A stretch of 60,000 nucleotides of DNA, taken from Lineus longissimus. Taxonomy: Eukaryota > Nemertea > Pilidiophora > Heteronemertea > Lineidae. Each line of letters begins with the position of its first letter. Position 1 is the first letter of the stretch. Below are positions 25,801-33,957 of this stretch, piece after piece. Location: positions 11,405,431 to 11,465,430 of the forward strand of contig NC_088322.1 of the NCBI RefSeq assembly GCF_910592395.1, given 5' to 3'. The notes beneath the pieces were generated by a model. That model had not been told where the DNA came from. It saw only the letters and a list, made by a program, of their open reading frames with translations, and did no database searches. The position numbers and the translations under genes were made by a program.

Positions 25801-26397
25801 CAAGGACAAGGTGTCGAACAGCAATGCCGAGGTCATGATTTGCAGTCGTGTGTATAATGTGTGCATGTAACGTGCATCTGTATGTGTACTGACTACTGTT
25901 CCAAGGCTATAGGTTTACTGCAAGTGCATAGCAAGGTGAAGAAGCATGGAAGTGGGGAGTCCTAGGCCTATGGTGCACTGCCACTGGCACTGACTTAGGC
26001 AGTGACTAGTGACTCACTGACAGTGACTGTGAGTGTGACTGCCAGTGAGTGTGAGGAGTGAAGTCTTCTTTTTTCAGACCATGTTCACAGCCACCTGGAC
26101 CAATAGCTTCAGTTTTCTCATTCGTCCATCCTTGCAATGCTAGGTCTTTCCTGGACATTGAGTTTTATGCTACTGCAATCTGCATTGATGATTGAGTTTG
26201 ATTCATTCGACTTTGATGATCAATCAGACTCGGTCTCCGGGATCCGAGCTAGCTTAAGTTAAGCCTATTTTGGTTAACAATCGCTATTTCGCCCGGTTAA
26301 TAGCCTCACAAAACACTCAAACCATTCTAAACCTACCATATGAAGTACTGATCGAGATGAACCACAATAAAAGGACTGATATTGCTATTTTATCCAT
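13693..26397 (-). CDS. TGF-beta/activin type I receptor, ALK4/5/7 class (complete)
   Basis: A transmembrane Ser/Thr kinase that is activated by a type II receptor after activin/TGF-beta-like ligand binding and then phosphorylates R-Smads. Exons (transcript order): 26337-26397, 25399-25510, alternative 24159-24304 or 19772-19932, 16194-16436, 15496-15726, 14958-15125, 14482-14763, 14131-14261, 13693-13818. All phases join; the product is 504 aa with the 19.8-kb exon or 499 aa with the 24.2-kb exon, close to vertebrate ALK4/5. For the 504-aa form: signal peptide ~1-20, cysteine-rich ectodomain ~21-125, membrane span ~127-149, GS box ending SGSGSG ~188-193, kinase with GRGRFG 213-218, Lys233, HRD with Asp334, DLG 352-354, APE 381-383. 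The L45-loop stretch AADNKDNGTW is the Smad2/3-type sequence (BMP receptors differ), and the tail QEDVKL resembles ALK4. The start ATG has A at -3 and G at +4. Confidence 0.96.
14131..14261 (-). CDS. Receptor exon 8: kinase C-lobe
   Basis: The exon encodes [20 protein letters not shown] and [20 protein letters not shown], typical of ALK4/5/7. It enters in phase 1 and leaves in phase 0 (GAG/GTGCGT). Confidence 0.96.
14482..14763 (-). CDS. Receptor exon 7: catalytic and activation segment
   Basis: The exon encodes [20 protein letters not shown] with the catalytic Asp, DLG in place of DFG as usual in this family, the activation segment to [12 protein letters not shown], and [20 protein letters not shown]. 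All catalytic residues are present, so an active kinase is expected. Confidence 0.97.
14958..15125 (-). CDS. Receptor exon 6: L45 loop to alpha-E
   Basis: The exon encodes [20 protein letters not shown], then FDYLN and [25 protein letters not shown] completes the L45-type Smad2/3 docking stretch. The acceptor TTCAG/AC and donor G/GTAAAG are canonical. Confidence 0.97.
15496..15726 (-). CDS. Receptor exon 5: kinase N-lobe
   Basis: It begins [12 protein letters not shown], the invariant end of the GS domain, followed by the glycine loop GRGRFGQV, the VAVK lysine, SWFREAE and [12 protein letters not shown], which leads into the L45 loop. The donor G/GTAAGT is phase 1. Confidence 0.97.
16194..16436 (-). 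CDS. Receptor exon 4: transmembrane segment and GS box
   Basis: The exon encodes 80 whole codons: a short stalk, a hydrophobic span ([20 protein letters not shown]), basic stop-transfer residues (YRKRR) and the start of the GS domain, ending [18 protein letters not shown]. Vertebrate type I receptors read TTSGSGSG here; this one has THSGSGSG. The entry phase accepts G from either alternative exon 3 (G plus AA gives Glu). Confidence 0.95.
17169..17193. repeat. (CAGA)n microsatellite
   Basis: This is a short run of about six CAGA units in the receptor intron. Confidence 0.85.
17241..17376. mobile_element. Harbinger-like MITE
   Basis: The 136-bp element has inverted ends AGGGCCCGGTTGATCAA and TTGTGCAACAGGGCCCT. 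A GGGCCCGGTTG-type terminus resembles PIF/Harbinger MITEs. A clean target-site duplication is not visible and there is no coding capacity. Confidence 0.6.
17496..17621. mobile_element. Hairpin MITE with about 36-bp inverted arms
   Basis: The left arm contains TGATATGAATAAAGACTAGC and the right arm GCTAGTCTTTATTCATATTA; they pair over about 35 bp (17500-17535 with 17583-17618) around a roughly 47-bp loop. The arms are nearly perfect, implying a recent insertion. The family is not identified. Confidence 0.75.
17658..17815 (+). repeat. Dispersed element, copy C
   Basis: This copy has GGCCAC plus a T-run and ATTTGT, TTTTTGACACAC and CCTGACCATAAAATAGAG as in copies A and B. It is antisense to the receptor gene, inside its intron. 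Confidence 0.7.
19128..19322. repeat. 28-bp minisatellite, about 7 copies
   Basis: The unit is approximately CCTCGGCTGCTACACCAAGG plus ACCGCTGT. It lies about 450 bp from exon 3B. Because 28 is not a multiple of 3, the long open frame across it changes register from copy to copy and is not evidence of a protein. Confidence 0.9.
19772..19932 (-). CDS. Receptor alternative exon 3B: second half of the ectodomain
   Basis: The 161-nt exon encodes 53 whole codons, C-F-D-K-D-K...C...CCKEFDFCN...[11 protein letters not shown]. The acceptor is CTGCCAG/A and the donor AAG/GTATAA. It shares the CxDKDK start, the CC-x5-CN box and the PTLAP end with exon 3A, but the finger between them is different and the juxtamembrane stretch is 5 residues longer overall. 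Using this exon gives the 504-aa form. Confidence 0.92.
20412..20450 (+). repeat. Fragment related to the 44-45 kb dispersed repeat
   Basis: It contains GTGACCTTGAAAAGTAGGTC, which is shared with the repeat near 44217-44240 inside neurabin. Confidence 0.55.
21692..21857. mobile_element. MITE with 25-bp inverted repeats
   Basis: The ends GGGCCGAATTTACAAAGGGT (left) and ACCCTTCGTAAATTCGGCCC (right) are near-perfect complements. The flanks read GTA on both sides, a possible 3-bp target duplication as made by PIF/Harbinger elements. It has no coding capacity. Confidence 0.7.
22008..22105. repeat. Short tandem repeat, unit about 18 bp
   Basis: Five diverged copies of TCCTAAAGGAGAGCAA are present. 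It has no coding role. Confidence 0.7.
22600..23020. repeat. 45-bp minisatellite, about 9 copies
   Basis: The unit contains TTCACTTTCACCTGATTTGT plus GATGTGCAGGAAAACATCTCCCC. Because 45 is divisible by 3, both strands stay open: the minus strand reads [15 protein letters not shown] repeated, the plus strand [15 protein letters not shown] repeated. With no signal peptide, splice support or homology, I treat it as non-coding. It sits between the two alternative ectodomain exons. Confidence 0.88.
24159..24304 (-). CDS. Receptor alternative exon 3A: second half of the ectodomain
   Basis: The 146-nt exon encodes 48 whole codons, C-I-D-K-D-K...C...CCHNHDYCN...PTLAP. The acceptor is TTTCTAG/A and the donor CAG/GTTTGT. 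The cysteine layout (C, 14 residues, C, 14 residues, CC, 5 residues, C-N) is that of the ectodomain's final finger. It has the same phases as exon 3B (2 in, 1 out) and lies nearer to exon 2. The donor GTTTGT is weaker than that of most exons in the gene, which may matter for regulated use. The resulting receptor would be 499 aa. Confidence 0.9.
24305..26336 (-). other. Receptor introns around exon 2
   Basis: The introns are 24305-25398 and 25511-26336. They contain AT-rich sequence and a GTGACT-rich simple repeat at about 25985-26060. No further exon is seen. Confidence 0.6.
25399..25510 (-). CDS. Receptor exon 2: first half of the ligand-binding ectodomain
   Basis: The exon encodes [20 protein letters not shown] and CFASM; the C-x-C-x2-C pattern followed by TC-x5-C matches the start of the ALK4/5 three-finger ectodomain. 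One N-glycosylation site (NLT) is visible. It enters in phase 1 and leaves in phase 2 (AG/), ready to join an A-starting exon. Confidence 0.93.
26337..26397 (-). CDS. Receptor exon 1: start codon and signal peptide
   Basis: The ATG is at 26397-26395. Twenty residues (MDKIAIS then a Leu/Ile/Trp/Phe-rich core, ending STSY) form a classic secretory signal. The donor G/GTAGGT leaves phase 1, and the split G plus GT of exon 2 gives Gly. This fits the usual phase-1 intron after the signal peptide in this family. I chose this exon because it is the only one upstream that combines a signal peptide with the required phase. Confidence 0.85.
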
Positions 26398-26736
26398 CTT
26401 TCGAGCGAAATTCTAAGTTGTTTCGATCAAAATAAAATTCTCCGACTCCATTGCGATAGGCGATTCACACACACTGATCAATAAAAAAATTACTGCGCCC
26501 AATATATTTAGGATGATTTGGAAGATAAAATACAAGTTTATTCAAAGCATTGGGATCTGATGTCATAAATTTTGGTTCGCGTAGACTTGAACAATTTACA
26601 ATTCTGAGGTTTTTATTCTGATCTGATATTGAATTACTTCTCGTACGCTAGTGTGTAAGAATATATAGCACAATTGTGTGAATTGGTTTTGTCTGGGTTA
26701 GGTCTCATTAGCCAGTGCGGCGGACCCCATCGAACG

Positions 26737-26744
26737 TGACGTCA
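26737..26744. promoter_or_regulatory. Perfect CRE palindrome upstream of the receptor
   Basis: TGACGTCA lies 340 bp upstream of the receptor ATG, in a locally GC-richer stretch. This is the CREB/ATF consensus site. The transcription start is unknown, so function is only a guess. Confidence 0.3.
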
Positions 26745-27460
26745 AACTGGCCCCGAGGCACTTGAGTCACAACCAGACCGAATCTGGTCTGGTGCCTCCT
26801 TTCGCTTGTTAGCATAGTGAGAGCCATGTCAAGCCTCGCTCAGAATAAATCATAAATTGGTCCTAGCATCGAACCACCATTGCTGAAATGGTGCCGGAGA
26901 TGAGACACTCGCTGACTCAGACAGTCGCAACCAAACCAAATTGGGCCTACCACATCAACCGACTTGCCAGTATATGATAGTCAAAACCACACCGAATAGG
27001 GGACCTGGGATATAATGGTGGGAAAGATAAGACAGTCATAACCTGCAGGGTGAGAGAGATGACCCAGTTACAACCAGACTGACTCGGGTCTTGCAGCTCC
27101 AACGTCTTGCCAAAATGGCGAGAGAGATATAAGTCTTATCAGATTTAATTCGGCCTGCTGATGCCTCAACTGTCTTGCCAAAATGGTGAGAGAGATGATA
27201 CAGTCACAAACAGGCCTAACCGGGTCTGACACTTCCGCTGTCTTGCCAACACGATGAGAGAGCTTAGACAGACAAAACCTGACCAAATCGAGGCAAGCCA
27301 TGATGATACACTCAGAAGACCGATCTGGACCTGGTACCTCCACCGTTTGGTACCCCATGGCCATGCCAACCGCTTTGCCAACACGATGAAAGAGATAAGA
27401 CACTCACAGCAAGACCAAATTCGGCCTGGCACATCCTATGTACATATATATACATACGGC
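26745..27460. repeat. Diverged tandem repeat upstream of the receptor
   Basis: Units of roughly 65-75 bp built on TCTTGCCAAAATGGTGAGAG and CAGTCACAACCAGACC are repeated with heavy divergence. They occupy the region where a promoter or 5' UTR of the receptor could lie. Confidence 0.6.
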
Positions 27461-29655
27461 TAGGTAGCATAATGAGAGAGTTCCAATTAAATTCTTCTTT
27501 GACGAGCAGCAAGGAGGGAACATGAATGAAGATGGAGGCGAGGTACACAACAAATGAGGTTCCCATAGTTATTTCCTTTCCATGTAGGATTACATTCAGT
27601 TGATACCAGGGTCAACACAATGTTATAAAGTTGAGCCGAAGGTCCACGATGGTAGGCCTAGGTCTTTTCAAAGGGGTACCTTTTCTGATCAGCAGCAACA
27701 AACCTTTGTTGAGATTGTTGGCACGGGGATTTTTTCTAACTTCTGCTGATTTTTGATTTGAATGGCCATTGTAGTTGGATGGTCCCAGTCGCGTGAACAC
27801 CTTTAAAAATGTTTGACCATGATAATCATACGATGATAAAATGTTGGCCGACTGGCATTTTACTCGGCACTTCCCGGCTGCTGGATGCCATTTTCAAGTT
27901 TTGACTTATCTCTTCTTTCAAGAAACATTTAGATTTCAGAATACACTCTGGTGGAAAATACAGCTATAAACAGCAGATTAAGTTTGTTCATCGTTTTGTG
28001 TGTACGCGACCTTCTGATTTGCACCGTTTTAGCGGCTGATGCGCCGGGGACACTAGACCGCCCTGGCCCGTCCCGCGTACATCAGGGCGGGAGCGTGGCA
28101 CATATTGTTACCTGCAGAAATGACTTTCGGCCAATGAGATAGTAATGCACCATATCTCTTCTGGATGTGCCCTCTCCTTCATAGCTCGCCATGAGGCCAG
28201 AGAGTGTACCAAGTCTGGATGTGCCATGCCCCTTCACTATGCGTACTCTGTCTGATCTAGATGTGTACTCTCGATCCCAACGAAGTGTACCATGTTTGTA
28301 CAGGGTTGACATTGTCTCCACCCTTGGGAAAAATGTGTCTCATTTTCACATGGTGAATACCTGATCATTTTCATAAAAGGATTGCATAACATCAGAACAC
28401 CAGACCTGAAGAGACAGCAGATACTGCAACAACCATACCAGAACATGCTGTCACAACCAGACCTGATAGACAGGTGATGCTGGCACAACCAGACCTGGTG
28501 AGATTGCAGATGCTGCCACAACCAGATCTTGATCATGAAAATCGGAGAGATTTGTATTTGTCAAATTGACCAACTTATGTCTGTTAGTCACACACTCACT
28601 GAATACAGTCACAACCCTAGAGGAGACACTACAAATTGTATTTTGCTTATTGCATGACCGGAGACTGACCCACATATTACCAGCTCAAAGTCAGCAAGTA
28701 GGATCTGATATATTGAACCAGTCAACACTCAATATAAGAACATGGTCGATCCAATTCTCCGTCTCGTCCTAGAATCGTGCAATGTAGATCTGACACAACA
28801 GCTCGACCCTGCTACAGAGAAGCCAGTTATAATGTATGTTCTCGATCTTCAGATTTGAAAGATTCTTGTGCTTATTGGCAACTCTGTCTCCAACCTCCCC
28901 GACATTATTACATATATATGTTTATTTCGTACTATTATTTTCTTATAGCCTGACTATCATTGTGACCTGGCCTACCTGAGGTTGAGACACCTCGACGTGA
29001 CCACTGAGAAGACAGTTCACAGCCTTGCTGCCACACCGCCATCGGTTTGATAGAAGGCCCCTTCGTCCGCGTTGAGTCTCGGGCAGTTGTAAAAAAACAT
29101 TCGGTTCGTGATCGGAAAGTTAGGGCTATATTTCAGATTCCTTAGTCTCCGTTGACAACATAGCATGATTATTGCATTAGTACCAGGTAGTAATTCCACT
29201 TGCACTGACATGATTACTATTTTATTCAAAATACATTTCACATCCCATTAAAGGTTTCACCCTACTACAACCTACTACCTTGACCCTACTACTAACTTAT
29301 GATATGCATATAATTTTCTAACGAGTCACTGCACATGCGCAGTGGGCTAACATTCAAATATTCCAGGTGGTGCAGGAAGAACAAATTGATGATGTACATT
29401 GCACAATCCATTGACACGAAATATTTGCCATCCGTAATCAAGTGGTTACCGGTAAAGCATACCTTGTCACAGGTATGCGCTTTTAGTGAACAATAATTGG
29501 AGAAGGCACAGTCCCATTGGAAGCTATTTTGCATGAAAAACCAACTAATCTCACGCTAGTATTGTCTATTTCTCAACTTATTTTTGAGTTGCCGCTCTCG
29601 ACGTACGTGTTGGCTGTTTTTGTTAAAGCTTCATCATATTGTTAATCAACTTGAT
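27461..29655. other. Intergenic DNA, no gene recognised
   Basis: There is a GC-rich patch near 28030-28100 and a diverged roughly 34-bp repeat (CACAACCAGACCTG) at about 28390-28535. No conserved coding exon is seen. Confidence 0.5.
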
Positions 29656-29659
29656 CCAA

Positions 29660-30143
29660 CATTGTCGTATATAGCACCTTGACGATGTGTCATGTGCCAG
29701 AGTTCTCCATGCCCTTGTTGTATCACAGCTGGACTTTAACAACAGCCTTCTACTGGGTTTACCAGAGTGTGAACTTTCGAGACTGCAGAAGGCGCAAAAC
29801 TCTGCTGCCAGGCTTTTAACCTGTACAAAAAAGCGAGAACACATAACACCTGTTTTAAAAGAACTTCACTGGCTGCCTGTGAGACTGCGCATTGAATATA
29901 AGACTCTTCTTATAGTTCATAATTCTCTCCACAAGGATTGCAGCCCAATTTAGCTGCGCGAGTTCCTCAGTCTGTGGAGGCCGGGTCGCTTCATGCTGCG
30001 GTTTGCCGATGACGGCTGGCTCCAGGGCTTAAGACGTCCCAAGGGCAAAACCTGCGGAGACCGCTCATTCGGTGTCCTGTCTCCCAGACTGTGGAATTCA
30101 CTGCCGGCTGCCTTGCGCAGTCTCACACAGTGGTCTTTTCAAT
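29660..30143 (+). pseudogene. 3' end of a decayed CR1/L2-like LINE reverse transcriptase
   Basis: This is the C-terminal part of a non-LTR retrotransposon polyprotein. The recognisable string is SQLDFNNSLLLGLPECELSR, QNSAARLL, HITPVLKELHWLPVRLRIEY, then GDRSFGVLSPRLWNSLPAAL. The LHWLPV and GDRSF..PRLWNSLP motifs are typical of CR1/L2-clade elements. One frame runs throughout except for a TAG at about 29950, so the copy is 5'-truncated and dead. It is followed directly by a 32-bp minisatellite. Confidence 0.88.
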
Positions 30144-30468
30144 GCGCATCATGGTAACCTTGGTAACTCATCAATGTGCATCATGGTATCCTTGGTTACT
30201 TATCAATGTGCATCATGGTAACCTTAGTTACTTATCAATGTGCATCATGGTAACCTTGGTAACTCATCAATGTGCATCATGGTAACCTTGGTTACTTATC
30301 AATGCGCATCATGGTAACCTTGGTTACTTATCAATGTGCATTATGGTAACCTTGGTAACTTATCAATGTGCATCATGGTAACCTTGGTTACTTATCATTG
30401 TGCATCATGGTAACCTTGGTTACTTATCATGTGCATCATGGTAAACTTGGTTACTTATCATGCGCATG
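30144..30468. repeat. 32-bp minisatellite joined to the LINE 3' end
   Basis: About ten copies of GCATCATGGTAACCTTGGTT plus ACTTATCAATGT are present. The first unit starts immediately after the last recognisable LINE codons (TQWSFQ), suggesting the array grew out of the element's tail. Confidence 0.88.
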
Positions 30469-30469
30469 T

Positions 30470-33400
30470 GAAACTGAATAGAAAATATGGACATTTTGTT
30501 CCAACTTCTACCCACCAATGCTGTTGATTCAAAGGAGATTAACACAGAAGTCACTTTCAAAATACTCCCATTTTATTGAGGAATATCATAATTATATATA
30601 TATAATATATCTGAATATATTTATAGCATGTTACAAATTTATTACATCCTTTAACAAAAGATGGAATAATCTCTGGTGATGCCCCTGTTCTTCATTAAAT
30701 GAACCAAAATTATTTACATGCGTTCAAATTTGAATGATCAATTCCTGAAGGGCTGTACATTTAGCAACATTTCATTACAACGTTTGCTCACAGAGATTAT
30801 AAGTTAAAGGCCTGTGCCGTTCGTTAAAAATTTGATATTTGTAATGCGGTCTCATCCCAGATGTTACCACAAATAATGTTGAGGTATATTTTTCAGGCTG
30901 AACCCTAATGTTCTATTTCACTCGACCCAAATTTTCCCAAGAAACGGAAAAGTTATGATACTGAAGTAACTTTTCCCACAAAATCAGGCAATCGAAAAAT
31001 CTTGGAAAACATATCGAAAAAATATGAAATAAAATTACTAGAAGTCACGAAGAACCACAGTTAAATTTAAATAAAATAAAAAATCACTTACAAGAGACAA
31101 TCGTATTATTTCAACCTACTGGTATCCAATTAAAGTTGCCCAATTTTTTAGAGATCATTCAAAGTTGCCCAATTTTTTAGAGATCATTCAGATTTTTAAA
31201 TTACTACCAACCAACATCAGAGACATTACACATATCAACAACAGTTTATCAGAGTCAGTCTAATAAACATCAATTTATCAGAGTCAGTCTAATAAACAGC
31301 AGTTTATCAGAGTCGGTCTAATAAACATCAGTTTATCAGAGCCGGTCTCATAAACATCAGTTTATCAGAGCCGGTCTAATAAACATCAGTTTATCAGAGT
31401 CAGTCTAATAAACAGCAGTTTATCAGAGTCAGTCTAATAAACATCAGTGTGTCAGAGTCAAATAAATAGCAGTTTATCCGAGTCTGATAAATATCTCCCA
31501 ATAAATAGCAATTTGCTAGTCTAATAAACAGCAGTTTATTATAGCCTAATAAACAGCAGTTTAATAGCCTAATAAACATCTATTAGAGCCTGCTAAAAAG
31601 CTGTTCAATAAATAGCAGTTGATGAGAGTCTGACAAATTGCTGAAATGGGTACAAAGAACTGCCTAAAAGTATAATGTGAACTGTGAAGTGTTCGCAAGG
31701 CTGAAATTTGGCAAAGTTGCTCATTTTCAATTAGCTGTTGACCAAATATCGCCTTTGCTGCCAAAATTTAATGGTGAATGCGTTTAATACACCTACAATT
31801 TTCCTGCTTTTCGGGTTGGTGTTTGACGGTGCATTAGCGAAAAAAATAGTTCTTAAAAATTACAGTAGCATTTAAAGCACAGAGTTGACCAAATTATCAT
31901 GACTACAACGTTTGAAAAATGCCAGTTTTTCATTATCTCAAGACAAATTTTGTTTGAGCATAACTTGTAAAATCAGCATCACGTTCCATTTTTTCTGACA
32001 GTTCCTCATAATCATCAATCTTAGAAAAGAGGTTAAATCTTTCAAGATAATTTGGACTCAGCTATTATATACAAATGTTTCAAATCCTAAGTCGCTTGCA
32101 CAATATTTCAGATTTTTACAATCTGGCTCTTCCGCAAGTGAACTATTAAGTACTAATTCTTATATACAAAATGAGCTGAATAAAAAGTTCACCAGGTATA
32201 AGGTGTTTACTGTTGTGGAAGCTATGGTTTCCAGTCCAATATCAACTAGATACAGAGCAGTAGTTACAATTGACCCAACACTTTTAGTACTTCTATCCTT
32301 AAAACTAAGGCCAAGTCCATTTCTTCAAGATTTGAAATTAGGAATTGAATTTGAGATTTTCCAATCAATAAAACACACAATGAATATAATACCGTGTGTA
32401 AAATTACCACACCCTACCTGGCCAATTTTTTATCAGGACTAATTAATTATTTGTTCGTTACAGGTGCTTTATTCTGCATTCAACTAATGGATCAAATTTG
32501 TCATTTAATTTTCTGGGCTTCCTGATTCAGCTCCGACTAGTGGGGCATGTACATAGCCAGAGGGGAGGGGTCAGGCGGTACCAGCAACTCCTATTTAGGG
32601 GAAACATATTTGAAATTGACCAGGAAAACCCTCGAGCTGAAATAAATTGTCCTAAAGTGACCTGCGATCAGTGATTCTTGCAAGCAAGTTTTGTCAAATG
32701 CGATCATGCACCCAAATCTGGGCCCTCTGGATGAGGTCCTTAGAAGAGGCCCCAGACTACTTTTCTCAAATCTGGACCGTGTAGATGAGCTCTCAAGGAA
32801 ATCTTGGCCTGCTATGCCTACACCAGAGGAGCTCCAAGCTTGAAGAAAATAGTCTCAAAATCAAAGCAAACATTTTCATTTAATCTTAGATATTTTGTAA
32901 TCCTGCAACTACTATTCACAGTGTGTTCCTGATCATAGCAATGATATATCAATAATTAGCTAATTAGCATACCAATGATATGTTTACAGATGCTGTTCAT
33001 CTGTAAACGATTTGTAAAAGATTAGTTGCATGTTTCAACTACAATTATTGTGTTAGCGATATCAGCAACAATAGATAATAATTTGCTGAGCTATTGAGCA
33101 TGGTGTCACATATCGAATAAGATAATTAGCATCTTTAAGCTTATTAGCTAATTAACTGATTTCGTCTTTAAAAATTCTGTGTTATTGTCAGAATATTACA
33201 GCATCCAGCTGAGATTACATTGAATATGCCATAGTGTGCAAATTAGCTCATTATCATATCATATCATATCAAAAATTAGCATAAATGTCTAATTAACATT
33301 GGACATGTTGGAACTGCTCGCAAACTTTTAACTTTTCACCCTTGTCGTGGGGAGGGGGTCCGCCCCCTGCGTAGCACCATAGTTCTTGCACAGAGCCAGT

Positions 33401-33792
33401 GTCCAGCACCGAGACATACTAGGTCAAAGGTCACAACAGACCAAAGGTAAAGGTAAGACTCGGGGCCGGTGTCAATTCAGGAGGTGGGAAGATGTGATCA
33501 CAGAAACTTTGCTAACGAAACGATTATGCCACCACATAGTATTTTTTTCCATCATGCTCTGCTGCATCGTGAGACCAGCAAAATCATTAAGATTAGCCTC
33601 GCATCTTTTAAGGCGGTGTTCTTTTAGTCAAGCTTTTAGTGCCGTCATCAAACGACCTAATAAAAAGACACTTGAAACCGCAGAAAAAATCGCTGGACAG
33701 TCACATGATTGTCACCAGGAGCGCATCATTCCGCAAGCTGGTGATTTTATGTCCAAGTTTCAAGTCCACATTATATCATTTTCAAGATCCCC
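30470..33792. other. Intergenic DNA and 3' UTR of neurabin
   Basis: It contains two copies of a 29-bp unit (about 31130-31190), a 29-bp minisatellite (31225-31640) and AT-rich sequence. The part next to 33792 should be the neurabin 3' UTR. No other exon is recognised. Confidence 0.55.
31225..31640. repeat. 29-bp minisatellite, about 12 copies
   Basis: The unit is CAGTTTATCAGAGTCAGTCT plus AATAAACAT. It is regular at first and decays to the right into shorter units (AATAAACAGCAGTTTAAT). Confidence 0.88.
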
Positions 33793-33957
33793 TCAAGAGG
33801 CAGATTTTATAAAGCCGAACATTTTCTTCTTTTCTCGCTTTTTGTCGCCAGGTGTCTTTTGTTCTAGTTTTTTCCTCTCGTTCTCCGCTGCCGTTTTTAA
33901 TTCTTTGATTTTTTTCTTGAGCAAACTACGATCGTTGCTATTCTGTACACCAAGGCC
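33793..33957 (-). CDS. PPP1R9: Neurabin terminal exon: SAM end and basic tail
   Basis: It encodes [20 protein letters not shown] (the last SAM helix), a Lys/Glu-rich helix and the tail [12 protein letters not shown], with stop TGA at 33795-33793. The long open frame on the opposite strand (33386-33961) is a shadow of this exon. Confidence 0.94.
   Translation of the reverse strand, partial: GLGVQNSNDRSLLKKKIKELKTAAENERKKLEQKTPGDKKREKKKMFGFIKSAS

Noticed and set aside
27939-28100. Minus-strand frame MNKLNLLFIAVFSTRVYS... that looks like a signal peptide, as the receptor's first exon
   Set aside because: It does not end in a donor with the phase-1 junction that exon 2 requires; the exon at 26337-26397 has both a better signal sequence and the exact phase.
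27951-28142. Plus-strand frame with a hydrophobic stretch resembling a secreted protein
   Set aside because: There is no ATG (it opens with GTG after an in-frame TAG) and no homology or splice support.
30144-31640. CRISPR-like spacing of regular repeats
   Set aside because: The units are contiguous tandem copies without unique spacers, in animal DNA.
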